Positions 35,574-45,422 are shown, counted from the stretch's first letter. The stretch is 64,000 bases of DNA from Emcibacteraceae bacterium (GCA_905612225.1 CAJQRG010000019.1:1-64000), one strand, 5' to 3'. Notes: generated by a model from the letters alone, not told the origin. Translations and numbers: made by a program.

Positions 35574-37073
35574 CTACGTTACCCTAAGTTCCTTAACAGC
35601 TTCAGTAAGAAGTTCCCTAGCAAAAATTAACCGCCTAGAGAATGTCAAATTTTCATCAGACTGGGACATTGCAATATTACAGTATTTCTTAAGGCTCGCT
35701 TCAAATGCTGGAAGCGCTGGACCACCAATAATCTTACGAACTGCTATAAAGTAATCGGGACTTCCAATCTCTTTAAGTTTCTCAGGTGTAATATTTGTTT
35801 CAATTCCAGTATGCCCCCTATAAATATCTTGAAAATCTGCATAAACGAAGTCCTCAAGAGTTATTTCATCAGCAGTAACCCGTTTAGCCATATCAGCTGC
35901 AATTTCATGAGAAATTTTGAAAGATACACCCTCAATACGGGCTATACTATCAGCAACTTCAGTGATGGTGGAGCAACTTTTACCGATATCTTTCCTTACT
36001 TTTTCTTCATCGATTTGTACTGAACTAATAAAATCTGTTAAAAGTAATAACAACCGGGAACCGCTCTCAAATGCCTGATGCCCTGCCCGTTGAACTTCAG
36101 TTTCACTGTCATTCATATCAGTAAAGGGCGTATTGTGCATAGTGTTGATAATAGTATCGCAGTGACCGCTAGAAAGGCTCGCTATTAGGCGCATATGCTC
36201 AATGGGAACAGGGTTTCTTTTTTGTGGCATAATTGAACTGATTTGAACAAATTCATTGGGCACATATATGTGACCAACCTCGAAGGCACTCCGTTGTGCA
36301 AGGTCCTGTATAAATCTCCCCATATTGAGAAACAAAACTTTAAGTGCCGAATACAAACCAGTCACATAGTCAACACTAGAAATACAACCGTAGGAATTTT
36401 CAAGTGGATCCGTAAACCCAAGTAAATCCGACATTCGCTTTCGATCTAAATTAAACCCGGTAGTGGTTATAGCAGCAGCACCCATGGAGCATAGTTCGGA
36501 GGAACTGCGGGCCAACGTAATTCGTTCCACATCACGTTGTAATATTTCAATAAATGCCCCTAAATAGTGTCCCCAAGTGGTTGGTTGAGCTGGCTGACCA
36601 TGAGTATAAGCAAGGATTATTGTACTTTTACCCTTCTCTGCAGCAGTAAGTAGACTAGAAATCAATCCCGTAAGTTCCTTTAACAACTCAGATGAAAGGG
36701 CCATAAGGTGCATCTTAAAAATAGTATGATCAATATCATTACGGCTACGCCCAGTATGAAGTCGCCCAGCCAAGTCTACACCAATACGCTTTATCAGCTC
36801 ACCCTCAACATAGAAAAAATAATCTTCAACAACTCCAGTGTACACAAGTTCCTCTAGGTTAAGTTCTTCTTCTATCTTTACCAATGCCCCTAGTATCTTT
36901 GCACCCTCTTTAGTGCTAAGTATACCCTGTTCTGTAAGCATTACACAGTGGGCAAGATTGACCCTATAGTGATAGTCCGCAAACGTTTTCTTGCTGGCAT
37001 CAAACAAAGGCGCAAGAACTGTTTCTTTATAGGTATCATTAGGAAATTTTGAATTATCAATTAATTTTGTCAT
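35574..37073 (-). CDS. Argininosuccinate-lyase-family enzyme inside an ABC operon
   Basis: A 499-residue member of the fumarase/aspartase superfamily, closest in pattern to argininosuccinate lyase. It has GRLHTGRSRNDIDHTIF, YTHGQPAQPTTWGHYLG and the catalytic-loop signature SSIMPQKRNPVPIEH. It departs from canonical ArgH: the usual 'AYNKDLQEDKE' region reads TPFTDMNDSETEVQ, so the substrate is probably not argininosuccinate. Family enzymes split C-N bonds to release fumarate or an enoate; one relative is EDDS lyase. I start at the ATG at 37073 (MTKLIDNSKF); the longer frame overlaps the permease gene. It lies between the permease and ATPase genes, so it probably acts on the imported compound. 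Confidence 0.82.
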   Translation of the reverse strand: MTKLIDNSKFPNDTYKETVLAPLFDASKKTFADYHYRVNLAHCVMLTEQGILSTKEGAKILGALVKIEEELNLEELVYTGVVEDYFFYVEGELIKRIGVDLAGRLHTGRSRNDIDHTIFKMHLMALSSELLKELTGLISSLLTAAEKGKSTIILAYTHGQPAQPTTWGHYLGAFIEILQRDVERITLARSSSELCSMGAAAITTTGFNLDRKRMSDLLGFTDPLENSYGCISSVDYVTGLYSALKVLFLNMGRFIQDLAQRSAFEVGHIYVPNEFVQISSIMPQKRNPVPIEHMRLIASLSSGHCDTIINTMHNTPFTDMNDSETEVQRAGHQAFESGSRLLLLLTDFISSVQIDEEKVRKDIGKSCSTITEVADSIARIEGVSFKISHEIAADMAKRVTADEITLEDFVYADFQDIYRGHTGIETNITPEKLKEIGSPDYFIAVRKIIGGPALPAFEASLKKYCNIAMSQSDENLTFSRRLIFARELLTEAVKELRVT

Positions 37074-37084
37074 TATTTTGTCAT

Positions 37085-37915
37085 CTATCCCTTTAATCCA
37101 CCCAAAACTACTCCGCGAATTATATAGCGCTGTAATATTAAAAATACTAGTAGGGTTGGCAATGTAGCTAAAGCCGCCCCAGTCATGATGAGTTCCCAAT
37201 CACTTTGAAACTCACCGGAAAATGAGGCTAATCCAACTGGTACGGTAAAAAGTTCTGCACTTGAACTTACAATAAGAGGCCATAAAAAAGCTGTCCAGTT
37301 TCCAAGAAAGGTAAATATAGCCAGGGCTGATAATGCCGGGGTTACCAAGGGCAAAGCTATTCGTATAAAAATAGTGAATTCTCCAACACCATCAATCCGC
37401 GCAGCTTCTAAATAATCATCGGGCACACCTTCAAAAAATTGTTTCATAAGGAAGACGCCAAACCCTGTCATAATTCCTGGAAGAATTAACCCTAAATAAG
37501 TATCAAGTAAACCAAAATCTCGGGCAATAATATACCAAGGAATTACCAGCATTTCAGTCGGAATCATCAAGGTACTAAGAATAGCAATAAAAACTATTTT
37601 TTGGCCATTAAATTGAAATTTAGCAAGCGTATATCCAACTAAGCTATCAAAAAATAACACGCAGAAAGTAGTGAAAAGGGAAATAAATAATGAATTTGAT
37701 AACCAAACAATAAAGTCTGTATTTTCAAGAAGATAAATATAATTATCTAATGTAAAGTCTGAAGTAAATAAAGTCAAATCGTAAATCTGATCATTATATT
37801 TAAAGCTTGCTGAAAACATAAAAATAATCGGTGTCATCATAATGACTGCACCAATAAATAAAAATGTCCAAATGATAATTTTTTTAGGATTTAATGATGC
37901 TTTATTCTTATTCAC
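37085..37915 (-). CDS. ABC sugar-type importer permease, MalG/UgpE-like
   Basis: A 276-residue inner-membrane permease with about six transmembrane segments. The cytoplasmic EAA loop that contacts the ATPase is visible as DYLEAARIDGVGEFTIFIRIALPLV. It overlaps the other permease gene by 4 bp (ATGA-type junction). It forms the channel with the second permease. It is the CUT1-family partner with the shorter N-terminus. Confidence 0.92.
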   Translation of the reverse strand: MNKNKASLNPKKIIIWTFLFIGAVIMMTPIIFMFSASFKYNDQIYDLTLFTSDFTLDNYIYLLENTDFIVWLSNSLFISLFTTFCVLFFDSLVGYTLAKFQFNGQKIVFIAILSTLMIPTEMLVIPWYIIARDFGLLDTYLGLILPGIMTGFGVFLMKQFFEGVPDDYLEAARIDGVGEFTIFIRIALPLVTPALSALAIFTFLGNWTAFLWPLIVSSSAELFTVPVGLASFSGEFQSDWELIMTGAALATLPTLLVFLILQRYIIRGVVLGGLKG

Positions 37916-38784
37916 TTTCTTAGTATCCTAAGTTGAATAATTGTAATGATGAGAAGTAAAGTAAATAAAACTACAGTCTGTGCAGCTGCCATACCCATAT
38001 CAAAGTTTTCAAATGCTGCCTTATAAATATTTAGAACTAAAGGACGAGTGGCATTAAGCGGTCCGCCTTCTCCTTCCTGGGTCATATTATAAACTTGATC
38101 AAAAATACGAAGAAAACCAATAGAGCTAATGACCACCAAGAATACTATTGTTGATCGCAACTGTGGTAACGTTATAACTCTTAATATATGCCAAGAAGTT
38201 GCTCCATCAATCTTCGCTGCCTCATAATAAGTGATGGGTACAGCACGCAACCCTGCAATAAATATAACGATTTGAAATCCAAGCCCTGCCCAAATAGCCG
38301 GAGCAAGTACCGCAGGTAATGCCTCAGTTGTTGAACGCAAAAAGTCAAATTGCAAAATACCAATCTTCCCTAGTCCAAGGTTAATTATACCTACTGGTAC
38401 TGGCTGATAAAACCAGCGCCATACCCAGGCCATCGCTACAGCTGTTGTAAGAAATGGGATGAAGTAGCAGGCACGCAGAAACCCATGACCAAAGCGAACC
38501 TGATCAAGAAAGTAGGCAATAACAAATGAAAGCAATAGTGAGATTGGAACACCAAGCAAAAGATATTCAAAAGTATTAGAAAGCACAATCCAAAAAATAG
38601 GGTCATCCCAAAGTACTATAAAATTATCAAACCCTATATATTTTTTTTCTCCAACAATATCCCAATCAGTAAAGGCAATTGAAAATGCATCAAGACTTGG
38701 GTAAAATCGTATCAGAATAAAATATATCAAAGGAACCCCAATAAAGGACCATGCACACAGTGAACGCTTTTGCGACACAGTCAT
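37912..38784 (-). CDS. ABC sugar-type importer permease, MalF/UgpA-like
   Basis: A 290-residue permease with about six membrane segments. The EAA loop reads YYEAAKIDGATSWHILRVITLPQL. The N-terminal WSFIGVPLIYFILIRFYPSL and later VPISLLLSFVIAYFL are typical of UgpA-like subunits. It overlaps both the upstream binding-protein gene and the downstream permease gene by 4 bp, so translation is coupled through the operon. Confidence 0.92.
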   Translation of the reverse strand: MTVSQKRSLCAWSFIGVPLIYFILIRFYPSLDAFSIAFTDWDIVGEKKYIGFDNFIVLWDDPIFWIVLSNTFEYLLLGVPISLLLSFVIAYFLDQVRFGHGFLRACYFIPFLTTAVAMAWVWRWFYQPVPVGIINLGLGKIGILQFDFLRSTTEALPAVLAPAIWAGLGFQIVIFIAGLRAVPITYYEAAKIDGATSWHILRVITLPQLRSTIVFLVVISSIGFLRIFDQVYNMTQEGEGGPLNATRPLVLNIYKAAFENFDMGMAAAQTVVLFTLLLIITIIQLRILRK

Positions 38785-40022
38785 CTTTTCTGTGCCTCAC
38801 TGATAATAATTTGATCTTCCATTGCACCAATTCTTAAACTATCAATAATACCCATATTAGTTAATACCACTCGATCAAACATATCAACAAAAGTCTTCCT
38901 TTGAGCGCTTTCAGATTTAAAGTCAGTTGTAACCGCATACTCTAAGCCCCTGATAAATGGTCCATATTTTGGATGTTTTAAATTTTTTTCCCTTAATGCT
39001 ACTGCCCTACGGGATGGAAGTTCGCCCACTTCATCAAGCCACAACTGTTGAGCTGGTTCTGATGTTATAAATTTAAGAAACTTTTCGGCAGCAGCCTGTT
39101 TTTTTTTATTCACTTTTGAAGTTATACCATTTACCCAATAAGAAGAAAAATTAGCCTTTACTCCATTATGCACAGGAAGTTCGGTGACACCGTAATCAAG
39201 TCGCCGGGCTCTATCAAAGGTACTAAGCACAAATGACCCATCAATATGCATAGCAGCACGGCCAGCTTTAAATGCAATTTCACCTTTATCCATAAAATCA
39301 ACTACACTAACCCTATGTTCTGTCAGCAAACGAACATAATATTCGAAGGCCTTGATACCAGCATCATTAAAATAGTTTACTTTACTAGTATTCTTATCAT
39401 AAGGCGTTCCACCAAACTGACGGACTAGAACCTCACGCCACCAATTGTGATCTTGATTAATAGGTCCCATAGTCAGCCCTACTTGTATAATATTGCCTGC
39501 CTTATCTCTTTTTACTAATTTTTTTGCCATTTTCAAAAGCTCGTCTAATGTTTCTGGAGGGGTCTCGGGATCCAGCCCCGCATCCTTAAATAGTTTTTTG
39601 TTCCAAAAGAGGCCAAGTGACCTTACTGCTGTTGGCAGTGCATAGTAATCACCATCTTGCTTCATTAGACGAACAAGTGGAAAATATTCCGCTTCAATAT
39701 CACTTCTTGGAAACAATTCGTTAGATAATGGCTTTAAAATTTTTGCTCGACGATAATCTGAAAGCCATCCATAATATAACTGCACAACATCAGGACCCTC
39801 ACCCGCTGAAACTGCTGCTGCTACTTTGGTTCTATATTGTGCGTAAGGAAAATTGGTATGCTTTACTGTAATGTCAGGGTACTTAATTTCAAAGGCATTA
39901 ATAAGTTTATCCATCGCATCAATGCGAGATTTATAACTATACTGCCAATAATCAATTTCAACTGCTCTCGAAGAACAAGAAAGAAGAACAGTAATAGCAA
40001 TAGTTATGATGGATTTTAGCAT
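38781..40022 (-). CDS. Extracellular solute-binding protein family 1
   Basis: A 413-residue periplasmic binding protein of the carbohydrate (CUT1) type, first gene of the importer operon. A short N-terminal hydrophobic region contains LLSC, a possible lipobox, before VEIDYWQYSYKSRIDAMDKL. Other fitting parts are AGEGPDVVQLYYGWL, YALPTAVRSLGLFWNKKLF and a C-terminal AQQLWLDEVGELPSR. The sugar or other ligand cannot be read from sequence. The divergent gene is a large PIG-L deacetylase, 111 bp away. Confidence 0.9.
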   Translation of the reverse strand: MLKSIITIAITVLLSCSSRAVEIDYWQYSYKSRIDAMDKLINAFEIKYPDITVKHTNFPYAQYRTKVAAAVSAGEGPDVVQLYYGWLSDYRRAKILKPLSNELFPRSDIEAEYFPLVRLMKQDGDYYALPTAVRSLGLFWNKKLFKDAGLDPETPPETLDELLKMAKKLVKRDKAGNIIQVGLTMGPINQDHNWWREVLVRQFGGTPYDKNTSKVNYFNDAGIKAFEYYVRLLTEHRVSVVDFMDKGEIAFKAGRAAMHIDGSFVLSTFDRARRLDYGVTELPVHNGVKANFSSYWVNGITSKVNKKKQAAAEKFLKFITSEPAQQLWLDEVGELPSRRAVALREKNLKHPKYGPFIRGLEYAVTTDFKSESAQRKTFVDMFDRVVLTNMGIIDSLRIGAMEDQIIISEAQKR

Positions 40023-40133
40023 AATAGTCCTTTAAATTTATATTATAATAGATCAAATAGTTTTTGATTTCCAGTGTATTGACTTAAAGAATATTGCCGT
40101 TAAATTGATACTGTATAAATAGGAAAATATTAG

Positions 40134-42641
40134 ATGACTGAAGCTCAACGCAGAATTGCCATACAGCAAAGTACTAGCGGTATAAATAAATTATGGAATG
40201 CCCTGATACCCCTACAACATTTAGGTAGTTTTATGAATAGTGGTGCCCATCCCGATGATGAACGTTCACATATTCTTGCCTACCTTGCACGAAATCAAGG
40301 AGTTCGCGTTATGTACGCAACCGCGACCCGCGGCAAAGGTGGACAAAATGCTATTGGCACCGAAGCTGGTAATGATCTTGGCGCCTTTCGGACCGAGGAA
40401 TTAGAAGCTGCAGCGAGCCAGATACCAATGTCTGTACATTATTATTCTGAACATTTTGATGATCAAATTGATGATTTCGGGTTTTCAACTGATCCATTAG
40501 AGGTAGAAAAAAGATGGGGTCGCACAAGAATGCGCGAAAGATTAGTCCGTATTATACGCGAGCAAAAGCCTGATATTTTATCTCCTACATTTCTTGATAC
40601 CGACGGACAGCATGGCCACCATAGAGCAGTAACCCGAGCTACCATCGATGCTTATCATCTCGCCGCAGATCCAGATTCCTTCCCAGAACAAATAAGTGAA
40701 GATGGTCTTAGGCCGTGGCAGGTGAAAAAACTTTATTTGTCCGCGGTATCAGGACGTGGTGACGTGTATGATGACCGCGATCCCCCACCCGTCCCCACAG
40801 TATCAATACCAACAGGAAATTATGACCAAATAAATGGTGCTACATACCGCCAAATTGGTGAATGGTCACGAGTTCGCCACTTAACCCAAGGAATGGGCCG
40901 TTGGCGTGCGGCAGAACCTGAAATGAGCCATATGCACCGGCTAATGTGCGAACTCGATATACCGTTGCAAGAAGATGATGTTTTTACGGGCCTTATTAAA
41001 GACTATAATGACCTTGCACTTCTCTGTGATGGAGTGCTTTCAAAACTATTAAAAGAAGCAGGAAGAACAACCCGCAAAATTATAGTTGCATTCCCCGATC
41101 GCACAAAGATACTTTTTCAACTAAATAGGTTATCAAAGCAGCTTGATGATATAACTGAAGCATTAGAGGATCAATCAGAGCTTGTTTTGTCAAACATAGA
41201 ACACAGAATTAAACTCAAAAGAAAACAACTTGGCGTCGCCTTTATTGAGGCCTCCGGCCTCCAGGTGAATATTACTTGGGATAGTAATTTTATCAGTCCT
41301 GGGCAAAAACTTAAGGGTAGGATATCACTTTATAATACCAGTAATCAAGAATGGAGCGGCCTTCTACTTTATCTTGTTGGTGAGACAGTGAAAACATTTA
41401 AGCGTGTAGATCTTACAGAACATAAAATTAGAAGTGGTGAAAGAAAAAATATTGAAATTAGTGTTACAGTTTCAGGTCAGGCAGAATACCACCATCCGCT
41501 TGATAAAAACTACGAGCCTATGTGGCAAATGGAGAGGTTCTCTGCTGTATTCAGCTTACCAACACTAGGCCAACACGCAACTATTAACCTACTTCCTTCA
41601 AACCCAGTACTTATTGTCCCTGCTGTTAACCTAGGTTGGGAAGCCAGTGGTTTGTTTTATAACCGTTTGACTGATGGGGACCCCGTGCAAGCGACCCTGA
41701 GTGTTGATAAATTAACTGAAATTTCTTCAGACGTTAAAATTGGCCTTGAAGTACCCGAAGGCTGGACAGTAATACCACCTAATTATTCTATAAAGGCGGG
41801 GAAGCTAGCCAAGTCATCTAATTACCCCTTTACAATTGCAGGCCCTACTAATAGTGAGCGACTTGAAATAACGCCATTTGCTAACATAGGTGAAGATCGA
41901 TTTGAAGAAAATGTTCTAATGATGGATTATGTCCACATAAGAAATACCTGTAAAGTTATTCCTGCAACACTGGCTGTGCAACCCATTGATCTAGAAATAC
42001 CAGCGCGTCTAAATATTGGTTATGTGGATCGAGGTGCAGACCGAGTTTATTACTGGCTAAGGCAATTTGGTGTTAGCGTTACTATGCTCAGCGTAGATGA
42101 TATCAAAAATAATGATTTATCTATCTATGATAGTATTGTAATCGGCATCCGAGCTTTTGATTCAGATCTCAATTCTACAAGCCAATTTCTTCGTGAATAT
42201 GTTGAATATGGCGGTAACCTAGTTACCCAATATAATCGCACCGACGATGACTGGAATAGTAAAACTACCCCGCCCCGACCTATTACTATTGGCTCACCAT
42301 CATTCCGCTGGCGAATTACTAACCCAAATGCAAAAGTTATCCACTTAAAACCAAATCATCATTTGCTAACCACCCCAAATAAAATAGTTATGGCTGATTG
42401 GGAAAATTGGCATCAGGAACGGGGACTTTATTTCCCAATGGAGGCCTCTCCTGAGTACGAATTTCTACTTTCTATCTCTGATCATGGCAAGTCTCCGCTT
42501 AATAGCGCATTAATTAGTGCTTCAATTGGAGCTGGCTGGCACCATCATTGCTCATTAATACTTCATCATCAGCTGGAACATCAGGTTCCAGGTGCCGCTC
42601 GGTTGCTTGCAAACCTGATCACACCTCCTGATTGGAAGTAG
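40134..42641 (+). CDS. Large cytoplasmic PIG-L (LmbE-like) deacetylase with C-terminal extension
   Basis: An 835-residue zinc-dependent N-deacetylase-type protein. The zinc motif AHPDDE is at 38-43 and a second motif HGHH at 160-163. The family removes N-acetyl groups from GlcNAc-linked or similar substrates. About residues 370-620 are beta-sandwich-like (INLL, VPEGWTVIPPNYS), and about 650-835 resemble a Rossmann-like/glutamine-amidotransferase-type (ThuA-like) domain (YDSIVIGIRAFDSDLN, then EYGGNLVTQYN). I recall relatives with signal peptides, but here none is seen and an in-frame TAG sits immediately before the ATG, so the start is fixed and the protein should be cytoplasmic. It is divergent from the ABC importer and probably processes its cargo. 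Confidence 0.85.
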   Translation: MTEAQRRIAIQQSTSGINKLWNALIPLQHLGSFMNSGAHPDDERSHILAYLARNQGVRVMYATATRGKGGQNAIGTEAGNDLGAFRTEELEAAASQIPMSVHYYSEHFDDQIDDFGFSTDPLEVEKRWGRTRMRERLVRIIREQKPDILSPTFLDTDGQHGHHRAVTRATIDAYHLAADPDSFPEQISEDGLRPWQVKKLYLSAVSGRGDVYDDRDPPPVPTVSIPTGNYDQINGATYRQIGEWSRVRHLTQGMGRWRAAEPEMSHMHRLMCELDIPLQEDDVFTGLIKDYNDLALLCDGVLSKLLKEAGRTTRKIIVAFPDRTKILFQLNRLSKQLDDITEALEDQSELVLSNIEHRIKLKRKQLGVAFIEASGLQVNITWDSNFISPGQKLKGRISLYNTSNQEWSGLLLYLVGETVKTFKRVDLTEHKIRSGERKNIEISVTVSGQAEYHHPLDKNYEPMWQMERFSAVFSLPTLGQHATINLLPSNPVLIVPAVNLGWEASGLFYNRLTDGDPVQATLSVDKLTEISSDVKIGLEVPEGWTVIPPNYSIKAGKLAKSSNYPFTIAGPTNSERLEITPFANIGEDRFEENVLMMDYVHIRNTCKVIPATLAVQPIDLEIPARLNIGYVDRGADRVYYWLRQFGVSVTMLSVDDIKNNDLSIYDSIVIGIRAFDSDLNSTSQFLREYVEYGGNLVTQYNRTDDDWNSKTTPPRPITIGSPSFRWRITNPNAKVIHLKPNHHLLTTPNKIVMADWENWHQERGLYFPMEASPEYEFLLSISDHGKSPLNSALISASIGAGWHHHCSLILHHQLEHQVPGAARLLANLITPPDWK

Positions 42642-42723
42642 CTGACTATTGATTGACAGTACGAACGCATAAGGGTATCAAGCGCCATTCAATTATCGGG
42701 TGTATTCCCAGAAAGCAGTCTTT

Positions 42724-44115
42724 ATGACAAAATTTACGGATATTGATCTTCGTGCCCCTATTCTCCGCGCTGTAGAGGAAGGTGGTTATGAAAGTATGAC
42801 CCCTATCCAAAGCAAGGCTATCCCAATAGTGCTCGCTGGTCATGATCTCATTGCCGTTGCACAGACAGGAACTGGCAAAACGGCTGCTTTTTCATTACCA
42901 TTAATTCAGTTGCTCCTCTCAGGAGAAGGTAAAAGAAAGCCAAAGACTGTAAGGTCACTCATCCTTGCCCCAACTCGGGAACTAGCTATTCAGATTGAAG
43001 AAAATGTGCGCCGGTATGCAAAACACCTACACTATAAAATAAGTCTCGTTTATGGTGGTGCAAATCAAAACCCACAAATAAAGTCTATAGCTCTTGGTGT
43101 CGACATTCTCATTGCCACACCCGGACGTCTCCTTGATCTAATGGATCAGGGGCACATTAAACTTCACGAGGTTGAATATTTTATTCTTGATGAAGCCGAC
43201 CGGATGCTGGATATGGGATTTATTAGAGATATCCGTCGGGTTGTGCAAAAGCTTCCAGCTAAACGCCAAACATTGTTTTTCTCAGCCACAATGCCAAAGT
43301 CAGTTGAAGGTCTTGCAAACAGTATTTTAACAAAACCCGAACGGGTCGAGGTTGCGCCTACAGCAACTACAGCAGAAAAAGTAGAGCAACACGTTTTAAT
43401 GGTCCCCAAGAATATGAAACGGAAGCTGCTAGCTCACGTCCTGAGTGATGAAGCCTTAAAAAGGGTAATTATATTCACTCGCACTAAGCACGGCGCAAAC
43501 CGGGTTTCTCGTAATCTTGAACAGCTTGGAATACTATCTAGTGCTATTCATGGCAATAAATCACAGAATGCTCGTCAAAAGGCCCTTAATGAATTTCGTG
43601 ACGGTAAAATTCGAGTTCTTGTGGCAACTGATGTGGCGGCGCGGGGAATTGATGTTGATGAAATTACACATGTAATTAATTATGATCTACCTAATGAACC
43701 GGATAGTTATGTTCATAGAATAGGAAGAACAGCTAGGGCCGGGGCAACTGGAGTGTCACTCTCCTTTTGTGATCATGAAGAACGAAATTATCTTCGCGAC
43801 ATTGAAAAACTTATCCGTCAAAAGATTCCTCTTATGGATAACCACCCTTTTCATCTTGAAGGAATGCAGCCTGCAGATTATGCCGATAAAGATGATGATG
43901 ATGATGATGATAGGCGCGGCCCCCGAAAAGGTACAAGAAGAGGTAGTCCTCACCGCAGAGGCGATGGACAAAAATCTAATCAAAAAAGTAATGGTTCAAA
44001 AAACCCATCAAATTCAAGGCGCCCAAACCAAAACGCCAACTATAACGAAGACAGTGGATCCACCAATAAGAAAAAAAATAAAAATAGAAAACACTATCGT
44101 CCCTCTAAAGCTTAA
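42724..44115 (+). CDS. DEAD-box RNA helicase with Asp-run and basic tail
   Basis: An RNA helicase of about 463 residues. Motifs: MTPIQSKAIP (Q motif), AQTGTGKT, PTRELA, DEAD in LDEADRMLDMGF, SAT, and HRIGRTARAG. The tail after about residue 380 has seven consecutive Asp encoded by (GAT)7, then an Arg/Lys/Asn-rich region ending NRKHYRPSKA. I start at the ATG giving MTKFTDIDL; a GTG lies 24 bp further upstream. Its stop is 20 bp before an alpha/beta hydrolase gene. Role: RNA remodelling; the target is unknown. Confidence 0.9.
   Translation: MTKFTDIDLRAPILRAVEEGGYESMTPIQSKAIPIVLAGHDLIAVAQTGTGKTAAFSLPLIQLLLSGEGKRKPKTVRSLILAPTRELAIQIEENVRRYAKHLHYKISLVYGGANQNPQIKSIALGVDILIATPGRLLDLMDQGHIKLHEVEYFILDEADRMLDMGFIRDIRRVVQKLPAKRQTLFFSATMPKSVEGLANSILTKPERVEVAPTATTAEKVEQHVLMVPKNMKRKLLAHVLSDEALKRVIIFTRTKHGANRVSRNLEQLGILSSAIHGNKSQNARQKALNEFRDGKIRVLVATDVAARGIDVDEITHVINYDLPNEPDSYVHRIGRTARAGATGVSLSFCDHEERNYLRDIEKLIRQKIPLMDNHPFHLEGMQPADYADKDDDDDDDRRGPRKGTRRGSPHRRGDGQKSNQKSNGSKNPSNSRRPNQNANYNEDSGSTNKKKNKNRKHYRPSKA
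43891..43911 (+). repeat. (GAT)7 microsatellite coding seven Asp
   Basis: Seven tandem GAT triplets in the helicase tail encode an Asp run. The unit length keeps frame, so slippage would change only the number of Asp. Confidence 0.9.
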
Positions 44116-44135
44116 TAAACTGTTAGGAAATAAAA

Positions 44136-45413
44136 ATGAAAATAAGAACTCTGATTGTATTATTTTGTTTGACTTTATTCTCTAACTCTTTGTTTGCCAA
44201 AGATAACCGTATTGACGGTCTACGACCAGATGCTCCCGAGTTAGCTATGCCAGGCCCCTTTAAAATTGGGGTCCGTACTTTAAAATTAATTCATAAAAAT
44301 CAAATAGACGCGATTAACATAAAAATCGGTACACCCTTTCCGCTTTACGATCGCCCATTAACAGTTGAGGTATGGTACCCGGCTAATACACCTGACATCG
44401 GAGGTGTTTATAAAAATGTTTATTTACGAGATGGAAAAACACAAGTTAACCTATACGGAACTGCAGTTCGCGATGCGCCGCCACTTGCTGGTAGGGCTTA
44501 TCCCTTAATAATTATTTCTCATGGTTATCCTGGAAACCGCTACTTAATGAGCCATTTTGGTGAAAACCTTGCATCAAAAGGCTATATAGTTGCATCAATA
44601 GATCATACGGATAGTAATTATAAGGATGCGGGCCCCTTTTCAAGCACCCTTTTTAATCGCCCGCACGATCAAAAATTTATTCTTGATGAGATGACACGTA
44701 TGAATGCATTGCAAGGTCATTTCCTTGAAAATAAAGTCAATACTGACCAAACAGGTCTAATTGGGTATTCTATGGGCGGTTATGGTGCCCTCATTACTGC
44801 GGGCGCAGGGATTACAAAGAACATAGCACAAACTGAACTAATGTCTCCAAATGGTCTTTTAAATGAACTTGTAGCTGACAGCGAGCCCCATGAAACTTTT
44901 CTTGATGATCGTTTCAAAGCAATCGTAGCAATATCTCCCTGGGGAATGGAGCGTAATTTATGGTCTAATCAAGGTCTAGCAAATATTAAAAAGCCAATAT
45001 TTTTTATTTCAGGAAGTGTTGATGATGTGTCCGGTTATGAAAGTGGTACAAAACTTATCTATGAAAAAACCGTAAATAGTAATCGCTACCTTCTCACGTT
45101 TGAAAACGGCAATCATAATTCAGCAGCCCCAATTCCTGCACCAATAGAGGCCTGGACTGCCCTTTATAATAATGACAAAGGTGTAGCCTTTTCCCATTAT
45201 ACTGATCCAGTTTGGGATCAATTACGCATGAACAACATTGCCCAACATTTTGTCACTGCATATTTTTCAAAAATTTTAAAAAACAATTCAATGATGGACC
45301 CTTTTTTAAATTTTGCAGCTAGCAATATTGATGGTAAAGAAAAAGGTGTCTGGAAGGGGTTTGAAAACCAAAGTCACGAGGGTTTAAAGTTGGAATACCT
45401 TAGTGCTAGATAA
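44136..45413 (+). CDS. Exported alpha/beta hydrolase (PAF-acetylhydrolase/dienelactone-hydrolase-like)
   Basis: A 425-residue serine hydrolase. A signal peptide covers about residues 1-21 (ending LFAK). The oxyanion region is ISHGYPGNRY (from 128), the nucleophile is Ser212 in GYSMGG, and a candidate catalytic His is in NGNHNSAAP. The overall pattern (LTVEVWYPANTP at the start of the domain) is that of the platelet-activating-factor-acetylhydrolase-like group, which act on ester bonds. The substrate is unknown. AGGA lies eight bases before the ATG. A decayed aminotransferase fragment follows directly. Confidence 0.82.
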   Translation: MKIRTLIVLFCLTLFSNSLFAKDNRIDGLRPDAPELAMPGPFKIGVRTLKLIHKNQIDAINIKIGTPFPLYDRPLTVEVWYPANTPDIGGVYKNVYLRDGKTQVNLYGTAVRDAPPLAGRAYPLIIISHGYPGNRYLMSHFGENLASKGYIVASIDHTDSNYKDAGPFSSTLFNRPHDQKFILDEMTRMNALQGHFLENKVNTDQTGLIGYSMGGYGALITAGAGITKNIAQTELMSPNGLLNELVADSEPHETFLDDRFKAIVAISPWGMERNLWSNQGLANIKKPIFFISGSVDDVSGYESGTKLIYEKTVNSNRYLLTFENGNHNSAAPIPAPIEAWTALYNNDKGVAFSHYTDPVWDQLRMNNIAQHFVTAYFSKILKNNSMMDPFLNFAASNIDGKEKGVWKGFENQSHEGLKLEYLSAR

Positions 45414-45422
45414 TCAAATTAA

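Noticed and set aside
43769-44185. A 138-codon plus-strand frame over the helicase tail
   Set aside because: Alternative frame of the DEAD-box tail, running into the hydrolase start; produced by low-complexity DNA.
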